40,643 bases of DNA, taken from positions 1 through 40,643 of the forward strand of contig JADRCO010000256.1 in assembly GCA_021464525.1 (NCBI GenBank), written 5' to 3'. This document shows positions 32,361 to 40,643 of this stretch, one piece after another. A program made the position numbers and the translations under genes. Every line of letters starts with the position of its first letter. Positions within the stretch are counted from its first letter, which is position 1. This stretch comes from Rhizophagus sp. LPA8_4_AMF. Its lineage: Eukaryota > Glomeromycota > Glomeromycetes > Glomerales > Glomeraceae. The notes under the pieces are model-generated. The model was given only the letters and a program-made list of their open reading frames with translations, had not been told where the DNA came from and searched no databases.

Positions 32361-33606
32361 TTATAAGAAAAATCGTCGTCTACTCGTTTCCAGGTCCGAC
32401 TATCCCATAATTAAAAACAATTAAACATTTAATATAAACAAATAAAATCCATTATGATAAATGCACACCTTAAACATCCATTCATATTCCCTATCTTTAT
32501 CAAAAGCTCCTCTTTGTAACCATTTAAGTTTTAACGTAAATCTCGGGCCAAGTTCTTGTAACTCAGCTTTATCCTTACTCTTAAATACGTATCTAAATAT
32601 GAAATATAATTTTTTTTTTAAAAAAAAAAAAATTCTATAAATCATAGTTTTATTGACAATTATACTACCTATGTCGCCTAAAAAATATGAAATCCCTTTG
32701 ATTATGAAAAGTGGCAACCTGTCTTCCTTGAAATTCCGGTACATGAGGGAATAATGCTTGAAGCCACCTTCCAATTGTATGACCTAATCTCGTATTAAAA
32801 TTGTTTAAAATAAGCTCAGGCTTATGACATGAAGATCTTCCATGGCCCTATAATAAATTAAAGTCAATATATTAATGCAAAGACGGTATCTACGAATTGA
32901 TTATCATACTTGAATTTCGTGATTAAGCTTTATACTTGTTAATTTAAAGTATGCTGTAGGTCCGTCTGGCAAATGTATCAAAGTGATAGCATCTAATCGA
33001 AAAATTGTTAAATTATTTAGTATTTCTTCTAAAAAGAAAAATTTCATTGAAATAATAGAATGCTTACATGGAACTTTCTTATCTTCGTTAACAACTAAGA
33101 CATCTGTATAGTCTCTATTCGTACAAAATCCAATAATTTGTTTGATAGAAAATTTACTTCCCCTTTTAACAAATTGACTATTTGGAAATACATCAATTAA
33201 TTCAGAGGCAAATTCATATGTAAATTTTGATGGTCTTTTACTAGTAGTAATAAGCATCTTTGGTGATATTCCTTCTTTGAAATATGAAGAAAATTCATCT
33301 GATGCTTCGTCTTCAAATACTTCAGTATCTTCAGCTTCTACTATTGTCTCATCAAATTCTCGTGTATTTTCAAGTGTTTTAGGGACGTTCTTTGCTAGAC
33401 GTTCCTAAATCAAAATTAAGGTTAAAATGACACTTTGTATATAGAGTTGAAAGGCATACCTCTTTTTTGGATGGATCCTCTGCTTCTTCTTTTCGCCTTT
33501 GAAGTCTAAGCTCCAATTTTCGGCGATTTTTCTCTTGTCGTTGTTTAGCATGGACTTCTTCTCTCTTAATTTTATTTTTAATTTGCGATGGAAGTATCGA
33601 ACTCAT
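32361..33606 (-). CDS. RPF1: Ribosome production factor 1 (Brix domain)
   Basis: Six exons (33460-33606, 33068-33404, 32910-32992, 32669-32847, 32469-32592, 32361-32399) encode 302 aa. A basic N-terminal coil ([20 protein letters not shown]) and an acidic linker precede the Brix domain (about 88-285). Signature strings are [55 protein letters not shown], the [20 protein letters not shown] segment and [16 protein letters not shown]. It ends ETSRRRFFL, as in other RPF1 proteins. RPF1 acts in the nucleolus in large-subunit rRNA maturation (ITS2 processing). The final coding exon is only 39 nt. Its 3' end faces that of GBE1 across 287 bp. Confidence 0.96.
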
Positions 33607-34010
33607 TTTGATAAATCTTTTTGATAACAAATTTAAAATTATATGATTAAAAAAAAAATGCTGATCCGAAATCGCATGCGTCTGATGTGCGTACAACATT
33701 TATATAGATAGAATTAACAGATAGTCATTAAGCCAATGATCATCTATAATGACAAAGTTTTTAGTAATTGATTTAGAATTTAATATCCGACGGATAACGG
33801 ATATCCAAAGTGTATAGTGAATCTATTACTATATGTAAAATCGAATATTATGACTAAAACATCAATTTTGCAAACAGTATTCCAAAATTTTTAATTTTAC
33901 TGAAAATTCAAACGGACAGCCAATTAAAATATTACGCCACCAATAGTATTACTAAATTTAGGTATAAATAATTTCTAATTATGGATGCTTATTTCTTTTT
34001 CATTTTTCAA
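33607..34010. promoter_or_regulatory. RPF1/peroxidase divergent promoter; TATA box sets the start
   Basis: The 404-bp spacer holds TATAAATA at 33963-33970. An ATG at 33981 is in frame with the downstream gene but only 11 bp from this box, upstream of where transcription would start (about 25-35 bp after a TATA box). The next in-frame ATG, 34011, is the better start. No further gene is seen in the spacer. Confidence 0.5.
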
Positions 34011-34813
34011 ATGTCTCTTCCTGAATATAGACCGCCTGGTGAAAATGACGTAAGGTCACCTTGTCCTGCCCTTAACTGTTTGGCTAATCATGGTTTCCTG
34101 TAAGTTTATTATATAATTTTATAAATACACACACACGTGTAAAATATTTATTCTTTTTCTATAGTCCAAGAAGTGGAAAAGATTTCTCTCTGTCCGAATT
34201 AATTGATGCTCTTAATAAAGGTTTTAATATTAGCAGAGCTTTTGCTTCAGTACAAACGCTTGGCGCTTTTACTATGTACGGAAAATTATTCCAAAAAATG
34301 TATGAAATTTTCTATTATATTTATGAAAATATTTTTCAATTACATTTAAATGATTTAATTTTTTAAAACAGGTCTTTAAGTGATCTTCAAAGACATGGTA
34401 TTCTCGAACACGACGCGTCTTTATCTCGTCAAGATGCCGCGATTGGTGATCATGTAAATGTCGATAAGGCTTTAGTAGATTTATTATTAACATATAAAGT
34501 TAGTGAAAAAATTAATATTGAATCACTCGCGAAATTACATCATGTACGATACACAGACTCTAAAGAACGTAATAAAGATTTTTATTATGGTTGGAGGCAA
34601 CAATCTTTGTCATTTGGTGAATCATCTTTATTATTGTGCGTTATTGGCGGAGCAACAAATAAAGAAGTTGATGCCAAAGTTGCCGAAATTTTTTTTAAAG
34701 AAGAAAGACTTGCTGATGAATGGAAATCATCTGAGACACCTATTGGATTATTTGAAATACTTAATTATCAAAAAGAAATTGAGAAAAAAGCTGAAGAAGT
34801 AAGGCCAAAATAA
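34011..34813 (+). CDS. Heme-thiolate peroxidase / peroxygenase-like protein
   Basis: Three exons (34011-34099, 34165-34299, 34372-34813) encode 221 aa, or 231 aa if the ATG at 33981 is used. The family-2 heme-thiolate peroxidase motif appears as RSPCPALNCLANHGFLPRSG, where C18 would be the axial heme ligand. The EHD motif is E87-H88-D89 in GILEHDASLSRQD, and the C-terminal half contains SFGESSLLLCVIGG. Such proteins include chloroperoxidase and short unspecific peroxygenases, which use hydrogen peroxide to oxidise or oxygenate organic substrates. There is no convincing signal peptide, unlike the secreted members, so an intracellular role is inferred. Catalytic activity cannot be judged from sequence. 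The neighbour on the 3' side is a GlcG/HbpS-type protein. Confidence 0.9.
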
Positions 34814-34987
34814 AAATTCTTCAGTTATACGTGCCTTATTATTTATAATATTTCTATATTTTATACTGAAAAATATGTTAAAAATTATATCTAAAAGAGT
34901 ATTTTTATTTATAACTTCCGAATTTCTAACACTCCGAATTATCATTTTTATAACTCAATAAACAAATAAAGTTCTTAAGCCCTTAAT

Positions 34988-35479
34988 CTATTCAACTTTG
35001 TTTTTTCCTTCTTTTTCTAATCCAAAGAATTCCTTTAGACATCCAATGACAAGATCATGATCTTCCGTATGTATCAATCCACTAACAGTAATTGATCCTA
35101 CGACACCAACACCTTTAACAATCAATGGAAAAGCACCACCTTGTGCCGCGTATTCTTTTTCATCAACAAAATATATTTCTCCTTTTTGCTGGCTCAAATA
35201 TTCTCCTACATAAAGAGAAGAATGACGGAATTCACTAACGACATTACTTTTTTTCCTTGCCAATTCTACATCTGCTGGTGATGTTCCAGGCATAGAATAG
35301 TGAAATAAAAGATGTCCATTAAGTTTAATAGAAATTACTACAGGAATTCCTTTTTGTTGAGCAGTTTTGATAGTCAAAAGACCCAGTTCTAAAGCAATTG
35401 TTGAATCAAAAGCAAGAAACTGGAAGTCTTGTTCTTGTTGTAAAAGTTGTGCCGCCGTTTGAAGATCTGAAGCGGCCAT
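34988..35479 (-). CDS. UPF0303 / GlcG-HbpS-like protein (YBR137W type)
   Basis: An intronless frame encodes 163 aa from the ATG at 35477-35479; the frame continues upstream but only to a non-ATG codon. The UPF0303 signature is clear: IPVVISIKLNGHLLFHYSMPG, then SEFRHSSLYVGEYL, the EYAAQGGAFPLIV segment and GSITVSGLIHTEDHDLVIGC. Proteins of this fold (GlcG/HbpS, DUF336 relatives) form small oligomers; bacterial HbpS binds heme, and yeast Ybr137w has been linked to the GET tail-anchor pathway. The function here is open. Conserved His residues (RHSS and EDHD) are candidates for ligand contacts. Confidence 0.9.
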   Translation of the reverse strand: MAASDLQTAAQLLQQEQDFQFLAFDSTIALELGLLTIKTAQQKGIPVVISIKLNGHLLFHYSMPGTSPADVELARKKSNVVSEFRHSSLYVGEYLSQQKGEIYFVDEKEYAAQGGAFPLIVKGVGVVGSITVSGLIHTEDHDLVIGCLKEFFGLEKEGKNKVE

Positions 35480-35632
35480 TGCTATTATTTTCGAATAAAA
35501 AAACAATAAATACTCCCAAAAATTCAAAAATTCACAATCGTTTTTATATTTGGCAACTAAGCCACTATATGCTGTGTTACATTTATGAAAATTTTAGCAG
35601 ATTAGATTTTCTCTTGTTCGGCCTCTTACAGT
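35480..35632. promoter_or_regulatory. 153-bp bidirectional promoter
   Basis: This is the shortest divergent spacer in the window. On the minus strand TATAAAAA (35541-35548) sits about 62 bp before the UPF0303 start. No equally clear box is seen for the plus-strand gene, so its upstream sequence may overlap the neighbour's leader. Confidence 0.5.
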
Positions 35633-36365
35633 ATGAACCATTTCGTTCCTCGTCTTTTACAGTTTCGAAATTGTCTTGGAACTCGCAAAATTTATCATTA
35701 TAATAATTTTCAACCATATTTTCTCACTTTAACAATGAATTATTTCTTTTCTTCAAATACTAAGTCTGTTCCTTCAAATATTTGTTACCATATCGTAAGT
35801 TAATAATAAAGTTTTGCGTAAATTTCTTAACTGATTTTTATAAATCCTTATTATAAATTTAGGAAGGATTTATCAATTGTTCATATTTTAATGCTGCAGC
35901 AGAATTAGGCTATAAGTTGAAAGATCCTTCTTTTAACAAAAATGCTGATACACGTATTCAAGTTAGCGTCGACGCGCATAAAAAGGAAAACGTAAATATG
36001 TTTAATAAAATTATTTACTTGAATTTCTTTAAATACTAACTTTCTTGAATTTGTTGAAATCAAATTAAACAAGTGGGGCGACAGAATAAAGGACCTTCAT
36101 TTGGTAAGTTATCCAATTCTCTGTGTCAGTGTATATTTCTTTGTTTTCCAACTCATTTATTTTATTTTTTCTTAAGCTAATCCCTAAATCAAAAAATCAC
36201 ACATCATCTCCCTTAATTTATGAAGGATGTAGTACGGGTAAGTATGAATTTATTGGAGGATATTCGGAATTTGTGAAATTAGTAAGAGCAAGGCACAAGT
36301 CAAATATGCGAAATGACATTAAAGAAGGTGGTAGAGAATGTGTGGGTGATGTTTGTAAAATATAG
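35633..36365 (+). CDS. Glutaredoxin-like (thioredoxin-fold) protein, tentative
   Basis: Four exons (35633-35794, 35863-35991, 36074-36103, 36177-36365) join in phase 0 to 169 aa. Residues 1-40 (start MNHFVPRLLQFRNCLGTRK) are basic with few acids and could be a mitochondrial presequence; an internal Met at about residue 35 is an alternative start. The core begins ICYHIEGFINCSYFNAAAEL, like a glutaredoxin strand and active-site helix with a single Cys. It then has HTSSPLIYEG (cis-Pro position) and FIGGYSEFVKLV, the typical glutaredoxin glycine pair. The tail is basic with two further Cys (GGRECVGDVC). The assignment rests on these local resemblances. Exon 3 is only 30 nt. No partner is known, but the adjacent genes also suggest redox or heme chemistry. 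Confidence 0.6.
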
Positions 36366-37019
36366 TTAATTAAAAATATACAAAGAATATATTCATTCTA
36401 ATTAGATTAAAAAAATTTAAAAAATAACATTATAATTTTCTATATTACATACTGTGTGTATTATAAATTTTGGAAATTTAAAGCTTACCAGTACCATACC
36501 AGCATTACTTTTGGCTATAGGTGCCGTCGGAATTTTACGGCACGTGCCGTTGGGGTGGCGGGTGGACTAATTAAATCAAACATATTATGTATAGTCATAT
36601 ATAAAATTTATTTTTTCCAAGATCAACATATTAAGCTATTAAAGTTAATTTTTATAATAAATCCCCAATTAAAATTGATGTCTACTTAGCTTCACAACTC
36701 TGGATTCTTCTCATCATATTTTATTTGAATTCTGCAAAAGCATTCTAAATCACCACCTCTTTCATAAAATAATGTGATTTTTCTTAAAAAAAAAGTAAGA
36801 AGCACAATAAGCATAAAGTAAGTTTATAGCTACTTTTCTATAGGAAAAAAATTTTTCCTTGAGTGATTCCAAAAAAAGCGTTCTATTTTCATTTTCTTCA
36901 AGTTATTGTGAATTTGTTTATGTCTTTTAATATTATTTAAAAATTAATAAAATGCGATTTCTTAAACTTTAAAGATTTCAGATTGTTTAAAGGGTAAATA
37001 ACTATCATTTGAAAAGAGT
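36366..37019. other. AT-rich spacer with a GC-rich hairpin island
   Basis: No exon is recognised. A short GC-rich island at about 36515-36570 contains GTGCCGT (36521-36527) and ACGGCAC (36537-36543), a perfect 7-bp hairpin, followed by GTTGGGGTGGCGGGTGGAC. Its base composition is unlike everything around it. The rest is plain A/T sequence at the border of the transposon zone. Confidence 0.45.
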
Positions 37020-38470
37020 ACATGAGATACATGCTCAAAAATTAATAGAAAAGAAAAATGAAAAAAAAACAAAAATTAATGGAATTATGGATGAATTAAA
37101 ATTTGATAATACCTTGGGATGACATTCTCTTCATATGACAATTGATCAATTATCAGAAGTTGAAGTCAAACTAGCCCAGAATTTATTAAACAAAATGTGC
37201 TAACCCAAATTCCATCCAATCAGTCCCCTATTTTTTTTTATTTACTCCAAAGGTGCTCAAAAAGGACAAATATTGACCATATTTGCAAAATAAAGCATTA
37301 TTATTCATTGAAGATACTCTATATAAAGATTTACAAAAAAAGTTCAAAAATTAGATCATAGAAATAAGAAACTTATCTGTAAAACATGATCTTTAGAGTC
37401 AACAACATGCCATTTAAAGAACCAGAAAGGGTATTATATTTCAGCAATTTGTTCACTGGTTCAAAGATCACAAACAATACCACCAAATATATTTAAAAAT
37501 TATGTTGAATTAATGTTTAAAAAAAATAAAAATTGGATAGGTTTCTATATGATCAACAGTATAATGCATGAAATTAGTATATGAATTTTTAATTGGAAAA
37601 CTACCCAAAACTTGGTTTTTACATAGTATTCTGACTACATGGCATAAAGATATTTTGACTTTACAAATGGATTCACATTTATTGAAAATTAAGAATGCTA
37701 ATACTTATGATATAATGATGGATGAATTAAAGTGTAATGGAATTTTAAATTTTTTTGAAGTAAAACTCAAAATAAACTACTCGCAATGATAACCCATTAT
37801 AAAAATATTGATATAATAAATATAATGGTAAATCTGTATCACAAGTTATTCAAAAGATAATTAATAATGCTCATATCAATATTAAGAAATACTCAGTATG
37901 GCTAACTGATAACATAACCTATATGTCAGGTAAAGCTCTGAACGGGTCAGTTCAGTTCCATTTTTTAGTTCTTTTCTGATTGATCAGAACCTGTTTTGCG
38001 CAATAACTCGCCATCCAGTGATCGTAGAAAGACGATTAATAGCTCGTTGGAATCCTCTCGTCAAGACAGTTCAAATAATACCAAAATTATCTTTCTAGCA
38101 TTGATAGGTGATGAATTAGTTTTGCCAATTTTTCAAAAAATAACTCGCCATCTATCAATGCTAGAAAGATGAGTTTAGTATCATTCGAACTGTCTCAATA
38201 AGAGGATTTCAATGAGCTATTGATCATCTTTTTACGATCACTAGATGGTGAGTTATTGCGTAAAATGGGTTCTGACCAATCAGAAAAAAACTGAAAAATG
38301 GAACTGAACCAACCTGTTCGAAACTTTAATGTCAGGTAATCAAAATGAAGCAGTTATTCTTTTTAATAAAAAAGTAAATTCCAATGCTATATGGATTAGA
38401 TGTGGATTGCATATAATGTATATTATTTATAATAATTTTGAACAAGCTATACAATTTTTTTATCTTTAAA
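37020..38470 (+). pseudogene. Decayed DDE (hAT-like) transposase relict
   Basis: Coding fragments in several frames line up in one direction. The first is ICSLVQRSQTIPPNIFKNYV (about 37450-37510). An open stretch at 37568-37789 follows with HSILTTWHKDILTLQMDS and MMDELKCNGI. Then comes SVWLTDNITYMSG before position 37930 and [12 protein letters not shown] followed by RCGLHIMYI after 38336. The Asp in LTDN and the C-x2-H motif resemble hAT-superfamily transposases; this assignment is tentative. The gene is broken by frameshifts and stops and is interrupted by a 398-bp MITE. The two flanks of that MITE connect in frame if the insertion is ignored. Confidence 0.65.
37931..38328. mobile_element. 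398-bp foldback MITE with exact 8-bp target duplication
   Basis: Nearly the whole element is one long inverted repeat: TCAGTTCAGTTCCATTTTT on the left is mirrored by AAAAATGGAACTGAACC on the right, and CTTTCTAGCATTGATAG is mirrored near the centre. The ends are TAAAGCTCTGAAC and, inverted, TAAAGTTTCGAAC. ATGTCAGG is duplicated at 37923-37930 and 38329-38336. An 8-bp duplication and TAAAG tips fit the hAT superfamily. It has no coding capacity. Confidence 0.9.
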
Positions 38471-39927
38471 ATTGGATATTTAAAATAAACTTCTTATAAG
38501 ATTTAACTTTTTTTTATACTTTTATATACTAAAGTTAATTTATATATCAAATAATAATTAATGATTAAAGAATAAGTACATATTCTAAAAAACTTAATAG
38601 TTACAACTTATTTTTTTCTAATATAAAGATTATGACAAATATTAGGTAATATTTTAGAGAAGTAGGTAATATTTTACATAATACAAATTCAAGCATTTTT
38701 ATTGGTTAAAACTATTATTATATATATAATTAAATATTATGGTTAAAAAAAATCTTTTCTATAGGTGATATAAGTATAGTGGACATCTACAGATAGAATG
38801 CTGATTATTCAGCATATTTATTAAATTATATCTTTTTAGTTATTTAGGTTAATTAAATATCAATATTCAATAGTATACTTATCAGTAGAATTGAATTTTT
38901 AAAGTATGACAGACGTAATTAAAATACTGTAATTCACTGTAATTATATGTTTTATTAGTAAAGATTTATACTGATATAATTGATTTTGGCCATGCCATAA
39001 TATTTTGACATTGACTTTTTAATTTTGCTGGAAAGTATAATCAATAGATGTATTATAAATCAGGAATCAATCAAATTAATACAAATTATTAACCAAATAG
39101 TTATGCATAGGTAGAATGCTGATTATTCAGCATTTTTACTGATTTATACTTTTTGATCATTCAATTAATAAGTTAGATGATCCAAATCGACATTTTACAG
39201 ATCTTTTTTAACTTTAATCCTTACTTTTTATAAACTTTTTTAAACTTTTCACTTCTTTCCCTCCTTTTCTTTCATCCTTTTTCCTTCACTTTCTCTTTCT
39301 TTGTCCTTTTCCAATTCTTTAAGTATTTGTGCGTATTGAAATAGTTGAGTTTATTTTGAAACTTAAAAAAAATATTGATATGGTGCCAGAAATTTATACT
39401 TAACAATAAAATTGGAACACTTACAAATCTTTCAATACTTTGAAAAAAATAGTATTTCAAAGAAATAAGCTGGTAACTTTGTTCTACAAAACAAGCACTA
39501 TTATATTATTGGTCAATTTTTCAAAAAAATGTCTATATAAAAAGTTATAAGCATTTGAAATTTGGCTATTTTCATATGATCAGCCTAAATTTGAAACAAA
39601 AAAGTCATATGATTGCATTTATTTTGCATAATTCGGGATTGATATTTAATTACCAAATACTATTCCAAAATTTAAAATATTAAGATTTATATTAAAATTT
39701 AAATTCAACTCTATTCCAACTTGATTTTTTGAAAAAATGCTGAAACTGACTCAACTTGCAATTTTATTTTTTAACCAATTTCCTTTTTTATACATGCTTG
39801 TATTTTTTTTTACATTTTTCATTCAAAATTGTGGCTTTTCATTAGCTATTTCTTACTCACATGATAATTGAAAAATTTGAAACAAAATTACGTAATTGTT
39901 GAGTATAGACTTTTAGCACCATATAAT
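38471..39927. other. AT-rich debris with a repeated hairpin motif
   Basis: No credible coding exon is present. A segment of about 50 bp, containing TAGAATGCTGATTATTCAGC, occurs at 38791-38840 and again at 39109-39158 in the same orientation with few changes. The core ATGCTGATTATTCAGCAT is itself a hairpin with a 4-base loop. A pyrimidine-rich strip (CTTTCCCTCC, CTTTCTCTTTC) lies at about 39250-39310. Confidence 0.5.
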
Positions 39928-40355
39928 ATTTTTTGTGAAAAATTGGCTCTGAAATTGAATATTAGAATCCAGGTAGGTTTCAGAAAAAAAATTTAATTAT
40001 TATTACTATAATTATTTTGGTAAGAAATTAGTTCCAATATTGGATACTAATATTTTAGGTATGTTTCAAAATAAAGTTTCAAAACTTTCTTCAAAAAAAT
40101 GATTTTTAACATAAAAACATTTTTTAATATTTTTGGATAGGAAATTAGTTCTAACATTGGATACTGATATTTCAGGTAAGTTTTAAAACAAAGTTTTGAA
40201 ACTTTCTTCAAAAAAATGATTTATAACATAAACATTTTTTAATATTTTTGGATAGGAAATCAGTTTCAACATTGGATACTAATATTTCAGGTAAGTTTTA
40301 AAACAAAGTTTTAAAACTTTTTCAAAAAAATAATTTTAACATAAAACCGTTTTTT
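39928..40355. repeat. Tandem array, unit about 117 bp, three good copies plus one decayed
   Basis: The anchor TGGATACTAATATTTCAGGT starts at 40041, 40158 and 40273, so the period is 117 then 115 bp. Each unit includes AAAGTTTTGAAACTTTCTTC and a poly-A/ATTTTTAACATAAA segment. A weaker copy (GAAATTGAATATTAGAATCC) precedes them at about 39950. All units contain a splice-like TTTCAGGTAAGTTT string. The array ends just before the zinc-knuckle ORF. Confidence 0.8.
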
Positions 40356-40360
40356 CCATC

Positions 40361-40516
40361 ATGAATTTACGCAAACGTTCAACTCTATATGATGATATCA
40401 CATGTCCTCTATGTAACTTGGATGATATTGAATCAATTTCATATCTTACAACCTGTACAGTTCTTCAACAAGTTTGGGCTAACCTACATCATAATGTTTA
40501 CCAAAGCATTTATTAA
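40361..40516 (+). pseudogene. Short reverse-transcriptase-type zinc-knuckle remnant
   Basis: A 51-codon frame starts at ATG 40361 and ends with TAA at 40514-40516. It contains DDITCPLCNLDDIESISYL followed by a Cys and VLQQVW. A C-x2-C knuckle, an acidic loop, then a further Cys and a Trp helix is the pattern seen after the reverse-transcriptase domain of LINE-type elements. It is too short to be a complete gene, so a decayed fragment is most likely. The class is uncertain. Confidence 0.45.
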
Positions 40517-40643
40517 ATATTTATGTGTAGCACTTATTGAATACAAGATGTATTGAAAAAGTACTTATAAATGTTGACTTAAAGTATTAAAAAATACTTA
40601 AAAAATTAAATATTTAATAAATAATAAAATTTAATACTATGTT

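Noticed and set aside
33379..33459. Read-through of RPF1 exon 1 into a further 27 codons
   Set aside because: The GTATGC donor at 33459 and the DLG-free continuation at 33404 (ERLAKNVPK) restore the RPF1 family sequence, so this stretch is intronic.
36456..36689. Plus-strand open frame including the GC-rich island
   Set aside because: No ATG in a plausible context, no motif, and composition changes abruptly inside it.
38310..38330. tRNA-like GTTCGAA string
   Set aside because: It is part of the MITE terminal inverted repeat; no acceptor, D or anticodon arms surround it.
39272..39460. Minus-strand open frame of 62 codons
   Set aside because: Lys/Glu-rich end comes from a pyrimidine-rich strip; no motif and it lies in transposon debris.

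Overview
This window looks like nuclear DNA of an early-diverging, very AT-rich fungus. An arbuscular mycorrhizal fungus of the Rhizophagus type is my best guess; this is an inference from gene content, the style of the short GT-AG introns and the transposon debris, not from a marker gene. No tRNA, rRNA, CRISPR or prokaryotic operon structure was seen.

Layout. (1) 1-5904 is a transposon graveyard: a partial ORF at the left edge, a broken intron-containing Tc1-type (DD34E) transposase invaded by a Harbinger-like MITE, a second copy of that MITE, two different pogo/Tigger-like MITEs with TA target duplications, and low-complexity repeats. (2) 6002-36365 is a compact gene island. In order: an unrecognised 603-aa membrane protein (-), a BTB-BACK protein (+), a VAMP7-type longin SNARE (-), a prenylated UBL3-like protein (+), PIH1D1 of the R2TP complex (-), NAA15 of NatA (+), ATG7 (-), a PRPP synthetase (+), a small uncertain ORF (-), a CDF zinc transporter (+), threonine aldolase (-), glycogen branching enzyme (+), the ribosome-biogenesis factor RPF1 (-), a heme-thiolate peroxidase (+), a UPF0303/GlcG-like protein (-) and a glutaredoxin-like protein (+). 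(3) 36366-40643 returns to transposon remains: a decayed transposase cut by a 398-bp foldback MITE with an exact 8-bp target duplication, a tandem array of about 117-bp units, and a short zinc-knuckle remnant of reverse-transcriptase type.

Most exons were set by hand: GT-AG junctions were chosen so that phase is kept and family motifs stay intact across each junction. This gives full-length products for VAMP7 (221 aa), UBL3 (188), PIH1D1 (332), NAA15 (848), ATG7 (700), PRPP synthetase (378), CDF (422), GLY1 (400), GBE1 (683), RPF1 (302), the peroxidase (221) and the glutaredoxin-like protein (169). Several listed start positions correct apparent starts that are not ATG.

The most striking large-scale property is that the genes from 6002 to 36365 alternate strand without exception if the small ORF at 24763-25008 is real (16 genes, 15 junctions), and with one exception if it is not. 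Every neighbour pair is therefore head-to-head or tail-to-tail, with head-to-head spacers of about 150-480 bp except one of about 1.5 kb. Most genes are housekeeping genes without an obvious shared pathway. The one local grouping that may have a functional theme is 34011-36365, where a heme-thiolate peroxidase, a GlcG/HbpS-type fold and a glutaredoxin-like protein are adjacent.
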